Shown here: positions 33,838 through 42,407 of the stretch, in pieces
How positions within the stretch are numbered: position 1 is the first letter of the stretch
Layout: the number at the start of each line of letters is the position of its first letter
Origin: Porphyrobacter sp.
Lineage (GTDB): Bacteria > Pseudomonadota > Alphaproteobacteria > Sphingomonadales > Sphingomonadaceae
Length of the DNA stretch: 64,000 nt
Direction of reading: 5' to 3'
Assembly: GCA_027531395.1 (NCBI GenBank)
Contig: JAPZRO010000004.1
Location: 434,001 to 498,000 of the forward strand
Made by a program: the position numbers and the translations under genes
Notes under the pieces: model-generated
The model's database searches: none
Told to the model about the DNA's origin: nothing
What the model saw: the letters and a program-made list of their open reading frames with translations, nothing else

Positions 33838-34929
33838 ATGCTCGACCTCGCGATCATCCTGCCGACCCTCAACGAGCGCGGCAATCTCGGCCCGCTGGTC
33901 GAGCGGATCGACGCGGCGCTGGGCGAGAGGATTGGCTGGGAGGTCATCATCGTCGATGACGACAGCCGCGACGGCACGGCGGACGAGGCGCGCGCGCTCG
34001 CGCTCGCCGACCCGCGCGTCCGCGTGATCCAGCGCATCGGCCGGCGCGGTCTCGCCAGCGCGGCGATCGAGGGCTTCTGCGCCACCGCCGCGCCGTTTGT
34101 GGCGGTGATGGATGCCGACCACCAGCACGATCCCGCGCTGCTTCGGGCGATGCTCGCCGCGGTTCGGACCGGGGAGGCCGATATCGCCGTCGCCAGCCGC
34201 TTTGCCGAGGGCGCGAGCACCGCCGACTGGGCCGCGCCCGAGCGCGAGCGGCTCTCCGCCTTTGCCAATGGCCTTGCCCGCAGGCTGACCGGCGTGGCGC
34301 TGACCGATCCGATGAGCGGCTATTTCCTGCTCCCCGCCGCCACCGCGCGCGCGCTGGTGCCGCGCCTGTCGGGGATCGGCTTCAAGATCCTGCTCGATCT
34401 GCTGGCGACGGCCGACACGCCGATGCGGGTGAAGGAATTTCCGCTGCAATTCGCGGCCCGCCGCGAGGGAGAAAGCAAGCTGGACCGCGCCATATTGTTC
34501 GATTTCCTCGCCGGGCTCTACGATAAGACGCTCGGGCGGGTGATCCCCACCCGCTTTGCCCTGTTTGGCACGGTCGGCGCGCTCGGCGTGATCGTCCACT
34601 TCGCGGTGCTGACGGCGCTGCTGTTCGTCTTCGGCGAGGGCTTCGCGCTGGCACAGACCGCGGCGGTGCTGGTGGCGATGAGCTTCAACTTCTGGCTCAA
34701 CAACTGGCTGACCTACCGCGACAAGCGGCTGAAGGGGGCGGGCGCGGTGCTGCGCGGCTGGCTCGGCTTCTGCGCCACCTGCGCGGTGGGGGCCTTCGCC
34801 AATGTCGGGATCGCGACCTTCCTCGAAGACAAGGGCGTGCTCTGGGCGCTGGCCGCGCTGGCGGGGATTGTGGTGGGTTCGGTGTGGAACTACGCCCTGT
34901 CGAGCCGCTTCGTGTGGGGGCGGTTTTGA
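33838..34929 (+). CDS. GT2 glycosyltransferase fused to a GtrA domain
   Basis: The 363-residue protein combines an N-terminal GT2 domain (ILPTLNERGN, DDDSRDGTADE, metal motif MDADHQHDP) with a C-terminal GtrA-like four-helix domain (RFALFGTVGALGVIVHFAVLTALL... NFWLNNWLTYRDKRL). Such DPM1-GtrA fusions make polyprenyl-phosphate mannose or glucose and may help flip it. The start codon lies 4 bp after the leuB stop, so it may be read from the same transcript. Confidence 0.85.
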   Translation: MLDLAIILPTLNERGNLGPLVERIDAALGERIGWEVIIVDDDSRDGTADEARALALADPRVRVIQRIGRRGLASAAIEGFCATAAPFVAVMDADHQHDPALLRAMLAAVRTGEADIAVASRFAEGASTADWAAPERERLSAFANGLARRLTGVALTDPMSGYFLLPAATARALVPRLSGIGFKILLDLLATADTPMRVKEFPLQFAARREGESKLDRAILFDFLAGLYDKTLGRVIPTRFALFGTVGALGVIVHFAVLTALLFVFGEGFALAQTAAVLVAMSFNFWLNNWLTYRDKRLKGAGAVLRGWLGFCATCAVGAFANVGIATFLEDKGVLWALAALAGIVVGSVWNYALSSRFVWGRF

Positions 34930-34934
34930 TATCC

Positions 34935-34968
34935 CCTCGTCATTGCGAGCGAAGCGAAGCAATCCATG
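34935..34968 (+). repeat. Left 34-bp inverted repeat beside GIY-YIG gene
   Basis: CCTCGTCATTGCGAGCGAAG, then CGAAGCAATCCATG, is the perfect inverse of 35274-35307. It ends two bases before the stop codon of the GIY-YIG gene. The outer part matches a REP-like sequence at 44238. Confidence 0.85.
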
Positions 34969-34970
34969 GC

Positions 34971-35276
34971 CTAAGGATTTAAATCGAAGAACAGGTCACG
35001 CCATTCGGGATTTCCGCTCTCTATCAACGCAATCTTGGCCCTTCGTGATCCGCCCTTGAGCTGCTTCTCGCGTGTGATCGCGTAGTCCATGGTCGAATGC
35101 AGTTCGAACCAGACGAGGCGCTTGCAGGCATATCTCTTGGTGAAGCCGTCGACGAGGCCTTCACGATGCTGCCATGCACGCTGCGGCAAATCCGAGGTTA
35201 CGCCTATGTAGAGCGTTCCGCCCTTGTGGTTCGCCATGATGTAGACGGCGGGCTGAAAAACGGACGAGCGGTTCAT
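34971..35276 (-). CDS. GIY-YIG nuclease-domain protein between inverted repeats
   Basis: The 101-residue protein is a single GIY-YIG domain: VYI (11-13), YIG (23-25), catalytic Arg33 with His37, and the conserved Glu70 in TREKQLKGG, ending NPEWRDLFFDLNP. It matches the short stand-alone GIY-YIG proteins common in alphaproteobacteria (often called excinuclease C-domain-like). The start ATG at 35276 lies inside the right inverted repeat; an internal Met14 (MANHKGG) is an alternative start. Perfect repeats on both sides suggest the gene and repeats move or are maintained together. Confidence 0.85.
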   Translation of the reverse strand: MNRSSVFQPAVYIMANHKGGTLYIGVTSDLPQRAWQHREGLVDGFTKRYACKRLVWFELHSTMDYAITREKQLKGGSRRAKIALIESGNPEWRDLFFDLNP

Positions 35277-35307
35277 GGATTGCTTCGCTTCGCTCGCAAT
35301 GACGAGG
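35274..35307 (-). repeat. Right 34-bp inverted repeat, contains GIY-YIG start codon
   Basis: Perfect inverse of 34935-34968. Read in the gene's direction it begins CCTCGTCATTGCGAGCGAAG and ends in the ATG, so the ribosome-binding region of the nuclease gene is entirely made of the repeat. Confidence 0.85.
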
Positions 35308-35317
35308 AGATTTTATC

Positions 35318-36652
35318 CTACCTCCACCCATCCAGCCACATCCAGGTCACAAAGCTGCCCGATGCCTTCAGGGGGAGCGCTGCGATGATCGGGTAGAACC
35401 ATGCGAACACGCTCGCCGAGCCCGCCAGCATCGCCCACACGGGCCATTTGCCCCAGCCGGTGCGACGCAGGTCCGACGCCGCCAGCGCCAGGCCTGCGAG
35501 CAGGAAGAAGTGCGGCACGAAATAATGGTAGTAGAACTGCACCGGTTTCGGCGCGACGACCCATAGGCCGAGGCTCGCGCCGTAACCGATCACCACCGCC
35601 AGCTTGGTCCAGTTCTCGCGGACGACGCCGCTGACGAGGCACCACAGCACGCCCGCAAGACCGAGCAGCATCGTCAGCGGATTGCCGATCAGCAGCACCC
35701 CGCGCTGCGACCCGTCCGAGGGCGCATAGAAATACCACACCGCGCGGGTGTTGAGCACCCATTGCGGCCAGTTGCTCTGGTAGGTGTGCGGGGTGAGCAC
35801 CTGCTGCTGGAGGCTCAGGATCTCGCCGTGGAAGCCGATCAGCCCCTGTTCGGCGAGCGGCGAGGGGCGCAGGTATTCGGCTAGCCAGTAGCCGGGCAGG
35901 AAGGTTGCAGCATAGGCGATGAGCGGCACGATTCCGAGCCACACGAAAGCCTCGACCAGCGTGATCCCCGGTACCGGCGCGCCGCGGCGCGAGAGGAACA
36001 ACCGGCGGCGACCGGCGCGCGCGCGGGCGACGAGGAAGGCAAGCCCGGGCAGCACCGCGAGCGGAATCGCGTTCCACTTCGCCCCCATCGCAAGGCCCAG
36101 CGCGATGCCCGTCAGCGCCAGCCGCCAGCGCCCCTTCTCGGGCTCGGCGCAGGCACCTGCGAACTGCCATGCCGCCACGGCAAGGAAGGCGGCCATGAAG
36201 ATGTCGAGCATGGCGGTGCGCGACTGGATCAGCAGGTGGAAGCCGGTCGCCAGCAGGATGCCGAAGGCGAGGGTGGAGAAGCGGTCGGCACTCGCATGCC
36301 ACATCGCGCGCAGCGATGCGAAAAAGGCCAGCGTGCCGAAAATGAGCGGCATGATCCGCCAGCCCAGCGGCGTGTCGCCCAGAGCCGCGATGCCGAGCGC
36401 GATCAGCTCCTTGCCGAGCAGCGGGTGCTCGCGGTTGAGATATTCGCCGTGGCCCTCGCTCCACAGCGCCAGCAATTCGCGCGCGGCGGGCAGGTAGTGC
36501 ACCTCGTCGAACACCTCGACCGAGGGGATCGCCAGCCGCCAGCCCGCCAGCAGCGCGAACAGCCCGGTCAGGGCAAGGCACAGGGCCAGCGGGTCGCGCG
36601 GATGCGCGGGCGGGGCGGTGTCGGAGAGAGAGGAAGCGTGCGCCTCGGCCAT
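35318..36652 (-). CDS. PMT-like phospholipid-carrier glycosyltransferase
   Basis: The 444-residue membrane protein has about ten helices and the PMT/GT39 motif FDEVHYLPAARELL near residue 48, followed by NREHPLLGKELIALG, as in protein O-mannosyltransferases. It also shows QSRTAMLDIFMAAF and a hydrophobic C-terminus ending WMWLDGWR. It should transfer mannose or another sugar from a polyprenyl phosphate to a periplasmic acceptor, and the GT2-GtrA fusion at 33838 could provide that donor. It is transcribed towards the GIY-YIG gene. Confidence 0.82.
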   Translation of the reverse strand: MAEAHASSLSDTAPPAHPRDPLALCLALTGLFALLAGWRLAIPSVEVFDEVHYLPAARELLALWSEGHGEYLNREHPLLGKELIALGIAALGDTPLGWRIMPLIFGTLAFFASLRAMWHASADRFSTLAFGILLATGFHLLIQSRTAMLDIFMAAFLAVAAWQFAGACAEPEKGRWRLALTGIALGLAMGAKWNAIPLAVLPGLAFLVARARAGRRRLFLSRRGAPVPGITLVEAFVWLGIVPLIAYAATFLPGYWLAEYLRPSPLAEQGLIGFHGEILSLQQQVLTPHTYQSNWPQWVLNTRAVWYFYAPSDGSQRGVLLIGNPLTMLLGLAGVLWCLVSGVVRENWTKLAVVIGYGASLGLWVVAPKPVQFYYHYFVPHFFLLAGLALAASDLRRTGWGKWPVWAMLAGSASVFAWFYPIIAALPLKASGSFVTWMWLDGWR

Positions 36653-36696
36653 GGCCCCCGCCGCTTAGGCAGGGGCAAGCCCTTGGGCAAGGCGGA

Positions 36697-37098
36697 TTAT
36701 GCTTTGGCTTCTGCACGCTCCAGCCAGAACAGCCGCGCGCACATCGCGAGCAGGGCGATGCTGGCCGTGGCGAGGATCAGCACCGTCCACAAGGGCAGGT
36801 TCATGCCTTGGGCGCGCGCCCGCGGCAGGATCAGGACATAGGCGATGCCAAGCGAGAACAGCAGGTCCCACCACACCTGCACGCCCCACAGGTTGGAGGT
36901 GTGGTTGAGGATCACCGGAAACACGCCTTCGGTGGCGATGGTGATCGCGGTGAAGCCGGCAAAGCCTGCGGAGAGGATCGCCGCCAGCACCGCATTGCCC
37001 GGCGCGGCGGGGCGCGTGAAGGCGACGAGGATCGCCGTCACGGCGCAGACCAGCCCGCCGCCGGCGAGCGCGATGAAGGGCGTAAGGGCAAGATCCAT
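36697..37098 (-). CDS. Small membrane protein of unknown function
   Basis: The 133-residue protein has four hydrophobic segments (ALAGGGLVCAVTAILVAF; VLAAILSAGFAGFTAITIA; LLFSLGIAYVLIL; VLILATASIALLAMCARLFWL) and no charged motif suggestive of function. I cannot name a family. It is divergent from a TetR regulator with two operator-like dyads between, so it is the likely regulatory target. Confidence 0.68.
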   Translation of the reverse strand: MDLALTPFIALAGGGLVCAVTAILVAFTRPAAPGNAVLAAILSAGFAGFTAITIATEGVFPVILNHTSNLWGVQVWWDLLFSLGIAYVLILPRARAQGMNLPLWTVLILATASIALLAMCARLFWLERAEAKA

Positions 37099-37116
37099 AA
37101 CCGCTTCTCCAGAATC

Positions 37117-37166
37117 ATGTAGCGAGTGCTACATACGCTTGTAGCGCGCCCTGGCGGGGGCTACAA
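37117..37166. promoter_or_regulatory. Two TGTAGC dyads between membrane gene and tetR
   Basis: ATGTAGC-GAGT-GCTACAT (37117-37134) is a perfect inverted repeat. TTGTAGC (37139-37145) and GCTACAA (37160-37166) form a second with the same half-site but a 14-bp spacer, ending 7 bp before the tetR ATG. They are candidate TetR operators. Confidence 0.6.
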
Positions 37167-37173
37167 GGGGGCG

Positions 37174-37734
37174 ATGGCGCGCGTGAAGAAACAGCCTCCC
37201 ATGTCCAAGGACAGCCTGCTGCCGATGCTGGCTGGCCATGTCCTTGCCCATGGCCTCGGGCAGGCGAGCCTCCGGCCGCTGGCCAAGGCGGCGGGCACAT
37301 CCGACCGGATGCTGCTCTACCATTTCGGCACCAAGGAAGCGCTGATCGCCGATCTGCTGGCCTTTCTGGCGAAGGCCTATGCCGGCGCGCTCGACGCCGC
37401 GATGGGGAGCGAGCGGGCGCATACCCGCGCCGAGGTGATCGCCCGCATCCTCGCGCAAGGGTCGGCGCCGCAGATGCAGCCCTTCATGGCGCTGTGGTGG
37501 GAGATCGTCGCCGGCTGCACGCGCGGCATTTCCGGCTACCAGCCTGCCGCACAGGCGATGATGGACGAGCTGCTCGGCTGGCTCGAAGGGCAGATGCCCG
37601 CCGACGATCCCGATCCGGCGGGCGGGGCGCGCTATCTGCTCACCCTGATCGAGGGGACGATGATGCTCGGCGCGATCGGCCACGGCGACACGGCGCTGCA
37701 AGGCCTGCTTGCGGGCGGGCTTCTCCCCGCCTAA
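37174..37734 (+). CDS. TetR-family regulator
   Basis: ATG 37174 gives 186 residues beginning MARVKKQPPMSKDSLLPMLAGHVLAHG, then the HTH (ASLRPLAKAAGTSDRMLLYHFGTKEALIADLLAF). I reject an upstream start that runs through the palindromes. The helical C-terminal ligand domain follows. It probably represses itself and the divergent membrane protein gene. metZ starts 10 bp downstream on the same strand and may be cotranscribed. Confidence 0.85.
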   Translation: MARVKKQPPMSKDSLLPMLAGHVLAHGLGQASLRPLAKAAGTSDRMLLYHFGTKEALIADLLAFLAKAYAGALDAAMGSERAHTRAEVIARILAQGSAPQMQPFMALWWEIVAGCTRGISGYQPAAQAMMDELLGWLEGQMPADDPDPAGGARYLLTLIEGTMMLGAIGHGDTALQGLLAGGLLPA

Positions 37735-37744
37735 GCAGCGCGCC

Positions 37745-38962
37745 ATGAAGAAGACCACCGGAATGGACCGCGCCGCCACGAGCGGCTGGCGCCCCGCAAC
37801 CCGCGCGCTGCGCGGCGGCACCTGGCGCTCCGAACATGGCGAGACCAGCGAGGCGCTGTTCCTCTCCTCGGGCTACACCTACGACGATGCCCAGACCGTC
37901 GCTGACCGCTTCGCCGGCACCGCGCAGGGCATGACCTATTCGCGCCTCCAGAACCCCACCGTCGCCATGCTCGAGGAACGCATCGCGCTGATCGAGGGGG
38001 CCGAGGCTTGCCGTGCGCAGGCCTCCGGGATGGCGGCGATGACGGCGGCGCTGCTCTGCCAGCTGTCCGCCGGCGATCACGTCGTCGCCGCGCGCGCCGC
38101 CTTCGGAAGCTGCCGCTGGCTGGTTGATACGCTGCTGCCCAAGTTCGGGATCGAAACCACCGTTATCGACAGCGCCGACAACGCCGCGTGGGAGGCCGCG
38201 ATCCGGCCCAATACCAAGGTGTTCTTCTTCGAGACCCCGGCCAACCCGACGCTCGATATCGTCGATCTGGCCTATGTCTGCGGCCTCGCCAAGGCGCACG
38301 GGATCACCAGCGTGGTCGACAACGCCTTCGCTTCGCCCGTGCTCCAGCGCCCGATGGAATTCGGCGCGGACGTGGTCGCCTATTCCGCGACCAAGCTGAT
38401 GGACGGGCAGGGCCGCGTGCTGGCAGGTGCGATCTGCGCCAGCAAGCAGTGGATCGATGAAGTGCTGATGCCGTTCCAGCGCAACACCGGCCCGACGCTC
38501 AGCGCCTTTAACGCCTGGGTGGTGCTCAAGGGGCTGGAGACGCTGCCCTTGCGCGCCTTCAAGCAGTCCGAGCAGGCTGTGGCACTGGGCGAATTCCTCG
38601 AGCCGCGCGTGACGGCGGCAGGCGGCCACCTGCTCCACCCCGGCCTGCCGAGCCATCCGCAGCACAATCTCGCGATGTCGCAGATGGACGCGACGGGGCC
38701 GATCTTCGCGCTCGATGTCGGCACGCGGGCGCGCGCCTTCGCCATTCTCGATGCGTTGAAGCTGGTCGATATTTCGAACAATATCGGCGATGCGCGCAGC
38801 CTGATGTGCCATCCGGCCTCGACCACCCACGCCGGCCTCACCGACGAGGCGCGCGCGGCGATGGGGGTGACCGAGGGGCTCTTGCGCATCAATGTCGGGC
38901 TGGAGGACATTGCCGACCTCACCGAGGACATGGATCAGGCGCTCGCCGCAGCCGGAATCTAG
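37745..38962 (+). CDS. metZ: O-succinylhomoserine sulfhydrylase
   Basis: The 405-residue PLP enzyme has the Cys/Met-metabolism signature: SRLQNPTVAMLEERIALIEGAE, then FFETPANPTLDIVDL, and the Lys of YSATKLMDGQGRVLAGAI. HGITSVVDNAFASPVLQRP holds the PLP-Asp. MetZ adds sulfide to O-succinylhomoserine to give homocysteine. Cystathionine gamma-synthase or gamma-lyase are close relatives, so the name is likely but not proven. Confidence 0.88.
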   Translation: MKKTTGMDRAATSGWRPATRALRGGTWRSEHGETSEALFLSSGYTYDDAQTVADRFAGTAQGMTYSRLQNPTVAMLEERIALIEGAEACRAQASGMAAMTAALLCQLSAGDHVVAARAAFGSCRWLVDTLLPKFGIETTVIDSADNAAWEAAIRPNTKVFFFETPANPTLDIVDLAYVCGLAKAHGITSVVDNAFASPVLQRPMEFGADVVAYSATKLMDGQGRVLAGAICASKQWIDEVLMPFQRNTGPTLSAFNAWVVLKGLETLPLRAFKQSEQAVALGEFLEPRVTAAGGHLLHPGLPSHPQHNLAMSQMDATGPIFALDVGTRARAFAILDALKLVDISNNIGDARSLMCHPASTTHAGLTDEARAAMGVTEGLLRINVGLEDIADLTEDMDQALAAAGI

Positions 38963-39091
38963 CCCGCTCCGCGCCATTTCGGACCCATTGCCGCTTGGGA
39001 ATCGCCTGCGCCGCGCCCAAGGTGCCGCAGTGCCGTGCGGCTTGGTCGCAAGGCGCTTTGACCCTTGAAGCAGAAGGGCTATTTGCGTCCC

Positions 39092-40267
39092 ATGCCCCAT
39101 GATGATCCGTTCTGGCAGGCTGCGGCACACCATGTCGCGGGGCTTGGCCTGCCAGCCTCCACTGTCTTCGCGACCTCGGGTTTCGAGCTGCTGCTGCCCG
39201 GCTGCCGCACCCGCCATTCCCCGCCCGCTGCCGATGCCCCGCGCGCGCTGGTGCTGCACAAGGGCCGGGTGGACGAGGTGCCCTCGGCGCTGCTGCTCCC
39301 CGCGCTCGACAGCCTCGCGCCGACCTTCGCCAACGAGGTGTTCGTGGTGCTGTCCGACACGGGCGAGCCGCTGGCGCCCGGCACCCGCCACCTGTTCGGG
39401 CGCGATGCGCTGATCGCCGCCGCGCTCGCCGCGCATGAACGCCGCGCCGCCGCGCCGCCTGCACCCTCCCGGATGCCGGCCACCTATATGGGGCAGGGCC
39501 GTGTGCTGCTCGAAACCGCCTTCGGGCACCTGATGCTGGTCGACGGCGGAGACACCGCGATTGTCCCGCACCTGATCCGCCACGGCTGGTTCGATCGCAA
39601 CCTCACCAACCTCATCGGCAGCCTGCTCGCGCCCGGCATGACCTTCATCGATATCGGCGCCAATTGCGGCACCTACACCATCTTCGGCGCAGGGCGCGTC
39701 GGCCCGCAGGGGCGGGTGATTGCGATCGAGGCCGCCCCCCGCATCGCCGCGCTGCTCTATGAAAGCGTGGTGATGAACGGGCTCTACGGGCACTGCGAGG
39801 TGCTGCGCTGCGCCGCCGGAGCGGAAGAGGGGCGGGTGGTGCTGCACCAGTTCGCCAACCGCCAGGGCGGCAATACGATGCTGCCCCACATCGCCGAGCG
39901 TGCGGTGGAGCGGCAGGGTGACACCGTCACCACGGTCGAGATCGAATGCCGCCCGCTCGATGCGATCGTCGCCGAGCGCGATCTCAAACGCATCGATCTG
40001 GTCAAGATCGACGTCGAGGGGTTCGAGCACGAGGTGCTGCGCGGCGCACGCGAGACGCTTGCCCGCTATCGCCCGAAGCTGATCGTCGAATGGCACAATG
40101 CCTTCTTCGACGGCCGCCCCGAAGCCGCCCGCGCGCTCCACGATCTGCTCACCCAAACCCTCGGCTATCGCTTGCACCGGATCGAGCCCGGTGCAACAAC
40201 GCGCCCCGTCACCTTCGAGGATCTTGCGCGCGGCCATGCCGATTTGCTGTGCGAGCCGCCCTCGTGA
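39092..40267 (+). CDS. FkbM-family methyltransferase
   Basis: I start at ATG 39092, with AGAAGGG upstream, rather than TTG 39065. The 391-residue protein has a variable N-terminal region (1-165) and a C-terminal FkbM SAM-binding domain (GMTFIDIGANCGTYTIFGAG, then VIAIEAAPRIAALL, and DLVKIDVEGFEHEVLRGA). FkbM enzymes methylate hydroxyl groups of sugars or polyketides; this fits an envelope glycan role given the nearby glycosyltransferases, but the target is unknown. Confidence 0.82.
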   Translation: MPHDDPFWQAAAHHVAGLGLPASTVFATSGFELLLPGCRTRHSPPAADAPRALVLHKGRVDEVPSALLLPALDSLAPTFANEVFVVLSDTGEPLAPGTRHLFGRDALIAAALAAHERRAAAPPAPSRMPATYMGQGRVLLETAFGHLMLVDGGDTAIVPHLIRHGWFDRNLTNLIGSLLAPGMTFIDIGANCGTYTIFGAGRVGPQGRVIAIEAAPRIAALLYESVVMNGLYGHCEVLRCAAGAEEGRVVLHQFANRQGGNTMLPHIAERAVERQGDTVTTVEIECRPLDAIVAERDLKRIDLVKIDVEGFEHEVLRGARETLARYRPKLIVEWHNAFFDGRPEAARALHDLLTQTLGYRLHRIEPGATTRPVTFEDLARGHADLLCEPPS

Positions 40268-40289
40268 ACGGAAAACAACGGGAGGAAAC

Positions 40290-40898
40290 ATGGCGCACCG
40301 CGTGGAACTGGTGTTCGATTTCGTCAGCCCCAACGCCTATCTGGTGTGGTGGCCCCTGCGCGAGCTGCTGAACCGCTACGAGGCGGGGCTCGATGTCGTG
40401 CCGGTGTTCCTCGGCGGGATGCACAAGCTCACCGGCAACGCCCCGCCGATGATCCGCGACAAGGATGTGAAGGGCAAGAACGAATACGCGATGCTCGAAA
40501 TGCAGCGCTTCATCACCAAGCACGGGCTGACGAAGTATCGCCTGCACCCGCAATTCCCGTTCAATTCGATCCTGCTCCAGCGGATGCTCTACGCCGCCGA
40601 TCAGGACGGGCGCGGGGTCCAGTTCGTCGAGGCGCTGCTGCGCCCGATCTGGGAGGACGGGCTCGACATTTCCTCGCCCGAGGCCATCGGCGCAGCGGTG
40701 AGCGCGGCGGGCTTCGACGCCGCCGACCTGTTCGCCCGCGCACAGAGCGACGAGGTCAAACAGGGCCTCGTCGCCAACACCGACAAGGCCGTCGAGCGCG
40801 GCGCCTTCGGCATCCCGACCATGTGGGTCGACGGGACGGAGATGTTCTTCGGGAAAGAGCGGCTCGGGCAGATCGAGGAGCTGCTGGCGAAGGGGTGA
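40290..40898 (+). CDS. DsbA-fold 2-hydroxychromene-2-carboxylate isomerase-like protein
   Basis: A strong GGAGGAA precedes ATG 40290. The 202-residue protein has a DsbA/GST-kappa thioredoxin fold (VELVFDFVSPNAYLVWWPLRELL, with Ser13 replacing the usual Cys) and a helical insert, ending GAFGIPTMWVDGTEMFFGKERL. It belongs to the HCCA isomerase/GST kappa family. In naphthalene degradation such enzymes isomerise hydroxychromene carboxylate with glutathione; no aromatic genes flank it here, so a general role is more likely. Confidence 0.85.
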   Translation: MAHRVELVFDFVSPNAYLVWWPLRELLNRYEAGLDVVPVFLGGMHKLTGNAPPMIRDKDVKGKNEYAMLEMQRFITKHGLTKYRLHPQFPFNSILLQRMLYAADQDGRGVQFVEALLRPIWEDGLDISSPEAIGAAVSAAGFDAADLFARAQSDEVKQGLVANTDKAVERGAFGIPTMWVDGTEMFFGKERLGQIEELLAKG

Positions 40899-40980
40899 GG
40901 GGCTGAGGCAGTCAGGCATAGGTGTTGCCAATGGCTGCAAGCAACTGGCAATCAAACGCTTTCGGCCTTATCGTCGTCTT

Positions 40981-41541
40981 ATGCGAAAGATTGTCCTTGC
41001 TGTCGTTGCCGGTTCGGCACTTGCGTCACCCGCGTGGGCGGAACCAAACCTCGAAAAGGGTTTCGACGGTGCGTTGCGCGGCTGCGAGGAATGGGTGCTG
41101 AATCCCGCCAGCTGGGCCGAGGGAACCGGCCCATTCATCGAGGCGGTCGGCCTTGGGGACCAGATGAAACCTGTTGGCCGCGTGGAGGAAGTGAATCTCC
41201 TGCCCCCTCAACTCAGACGCGCGAACCACTACTGGCGCATCAATTCGGCCCCGAATGCGGGCTACGTGCTTGTTGTTTCCGACCAATTGCCGATGTGCCA
41301 CATCACGGGCGGCGGCGGCGTGGATCTCCAGCCGAGTATCGAGAGTGTCCTTGCATCGGACGACTTCAAACTGCGCTGGCAGTCCGAAACGTCGACGGCG
41401 CAGAACGGCATGACAACGTCCGTTTTCCGCAGCAGGAAAGAGCCGGCGTTGTCCATCATCATCAGCCGGGCAGCAAAAACGGGTGAGCGATTGGACCGGG
41501 TGCAGGTTCTGGCAACCGCCGTCTTCGATATCGGCAGCTGA
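40981..41541 (+). CDS. Secreted protein of unknown function
   Basis: The 186-residue product has a clear signal peptide (MRKIVLAVVAGSALASPAWA, cut before EPN). The mature protein contains only two Cys (Cys35 and one near residue 106, in MCHITGGGG) that might form a disulfide. It ends in VQVLATAVFDIGS, likely a beta strand. No family is recognised. It stands alone between the isomerase and the convergent dipeptidase gene. Confidence 0.62.
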   Translation: MRKIVLAVVAGSALASPAWAEPNLEKGFDGALRGCEEWVLNPASWAEGTGPFIEAVGLGDQMKPVGRVEEVNLLPPQLRRANHYWRINSAPNAGYVLVVSDQLPMCHITGGGGVDLQPSIESVLASDDFKLRWQSETSTAQNGMTTSVFRSRKEPALSIIISRAAKTGERLDRVQVLATAVFDIGS

Positions 41542-41566
41542 CCGGCGCGAAGCCCCTGAAACCCCC

Positions 41567-42277
41567 TCACCCCGCCGTCACATCCTCCAGCGGCACATCC
41601 ATTACCGGATAGCGCCGCCACTCGGCCCAGTCATAGTGCCACCACTCGTTGGGGAGGGGCGCAAAGCCCTCGGCCACCATCCAGCCCTCCAGCATCCGCG
41701 AGAGTGCCAGCGCTTGCGGAGGCGCGGCGGTGTTGCTGCGGTAGGCGGCGGGGGTGAAGTCGTCATAGGGGCTGGGCATGGTGACCTCGACGCCGCCCCG
41801 GTGCAGCGAGAGGTCGATCGAACACCCGCGGTTGTGGCGCGATCCGGTCCGCGGGTCGGCGACGAATTCGCGCTTCTCGGGCGGGGTCTGGTCCCACATC
41901 GCCTTGGTGATGCGCCAGGGGCGGTAGGCGTCGAAGATGAGCAGGCCATATCCCGCCGCCTCGGCGCGGGTCTGCACCTTCGACAAAGCCTCGGCCACGG
42001 GTCGCTGCGCCACCGCGCGCGAGACGGGGTAGAGCACCCGGCCCATGAAGTTGGCGGGCGTGGCATAGCGGATGTCGAGCCTGAGGCGCGGATCCAGCCG
42101 CGCGAGGTCGACCAGATCGGGCGTCGCGGTCGCCTGCGGGTCTTGCGGCAGGGCGAGCGCCGGACCGCCGCGCGCCCCGCAGCCGCCGAGCACCCCCGCC
42201 ACCACACCCGCCCCAAGCCCGCGCAGCACCGCGCGGCGGGTCGGCGGCAGGGCGGTTGCGGAGGGCAGGGCGGTCAT
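41567..42277 (-). CDS. VanX/DdpX-like D-alanyl-D-alanine dipeptidase
   Basis: ATG 42277 gives 236 residues with a twin-Arg signal (RRAVLRGLGAGVVAGVLGGC) containing a lipobox Cys, so it is probably an exported lipoprotein. The M15 zinc site is clear: SRHNRGCSIDLSL (His and Asp ligands) and EWWHYDW (Glu base and His). LDPRLRLDIRYATPANFMG and DAYRPW are family signatures. It should cleave D-Ala-D-Ala for peptidoglycan recycling; VanX for glycopeptide resistance needs vanHA, which are absent. Confidence 0.86.
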   Translation of the reverse strand: MTALPSATALPPTRRAVLRGLGAGVVAGVLGGCGARGGPALALPQDPQATATPDLVDLARLDPRLRLDIRYATPANFMGRVLYPVSRAVAQRPVAEALSKVQTRAEAAGYGLLIFDAYRPWRITKAMWDQTPPEKREFVADPRTGSRHNRGCSIDLSLHRGGVEVTMPSPYDDFTPAAYRSNTAAPPQALALSRMLEGWMVAEGFAPLPNEWWHYDWAEWRRYPVMDVPLEDVTAG

Positions 42278-42407
42278 GGCCAAGACACATAGGCCAGCCA
42301 CACCACCCGTGCCACAAGCGATTCTTGGCCCCTTGCGGGATACAGCGGGGATTACCTGCGTTGAGGGTCTTGTGGCGCGATGCAGAATCGCTACCTTGAG
42401 GCACGAT

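Noticed and set aside
31245..34268. 1007-codon minus-strand frame across tspO, ubiK, recO, leuB and part of the GT2 gene
   Set aside because: The plus-strand genes are all clearly recognised; the long frame follows from base composition.
41567..42277. Glycopeptide-resistance VanX
   Set aside because: No vanH, vanA or regulator is nearby, and the protein looks like an exported recycling dipeptidase.
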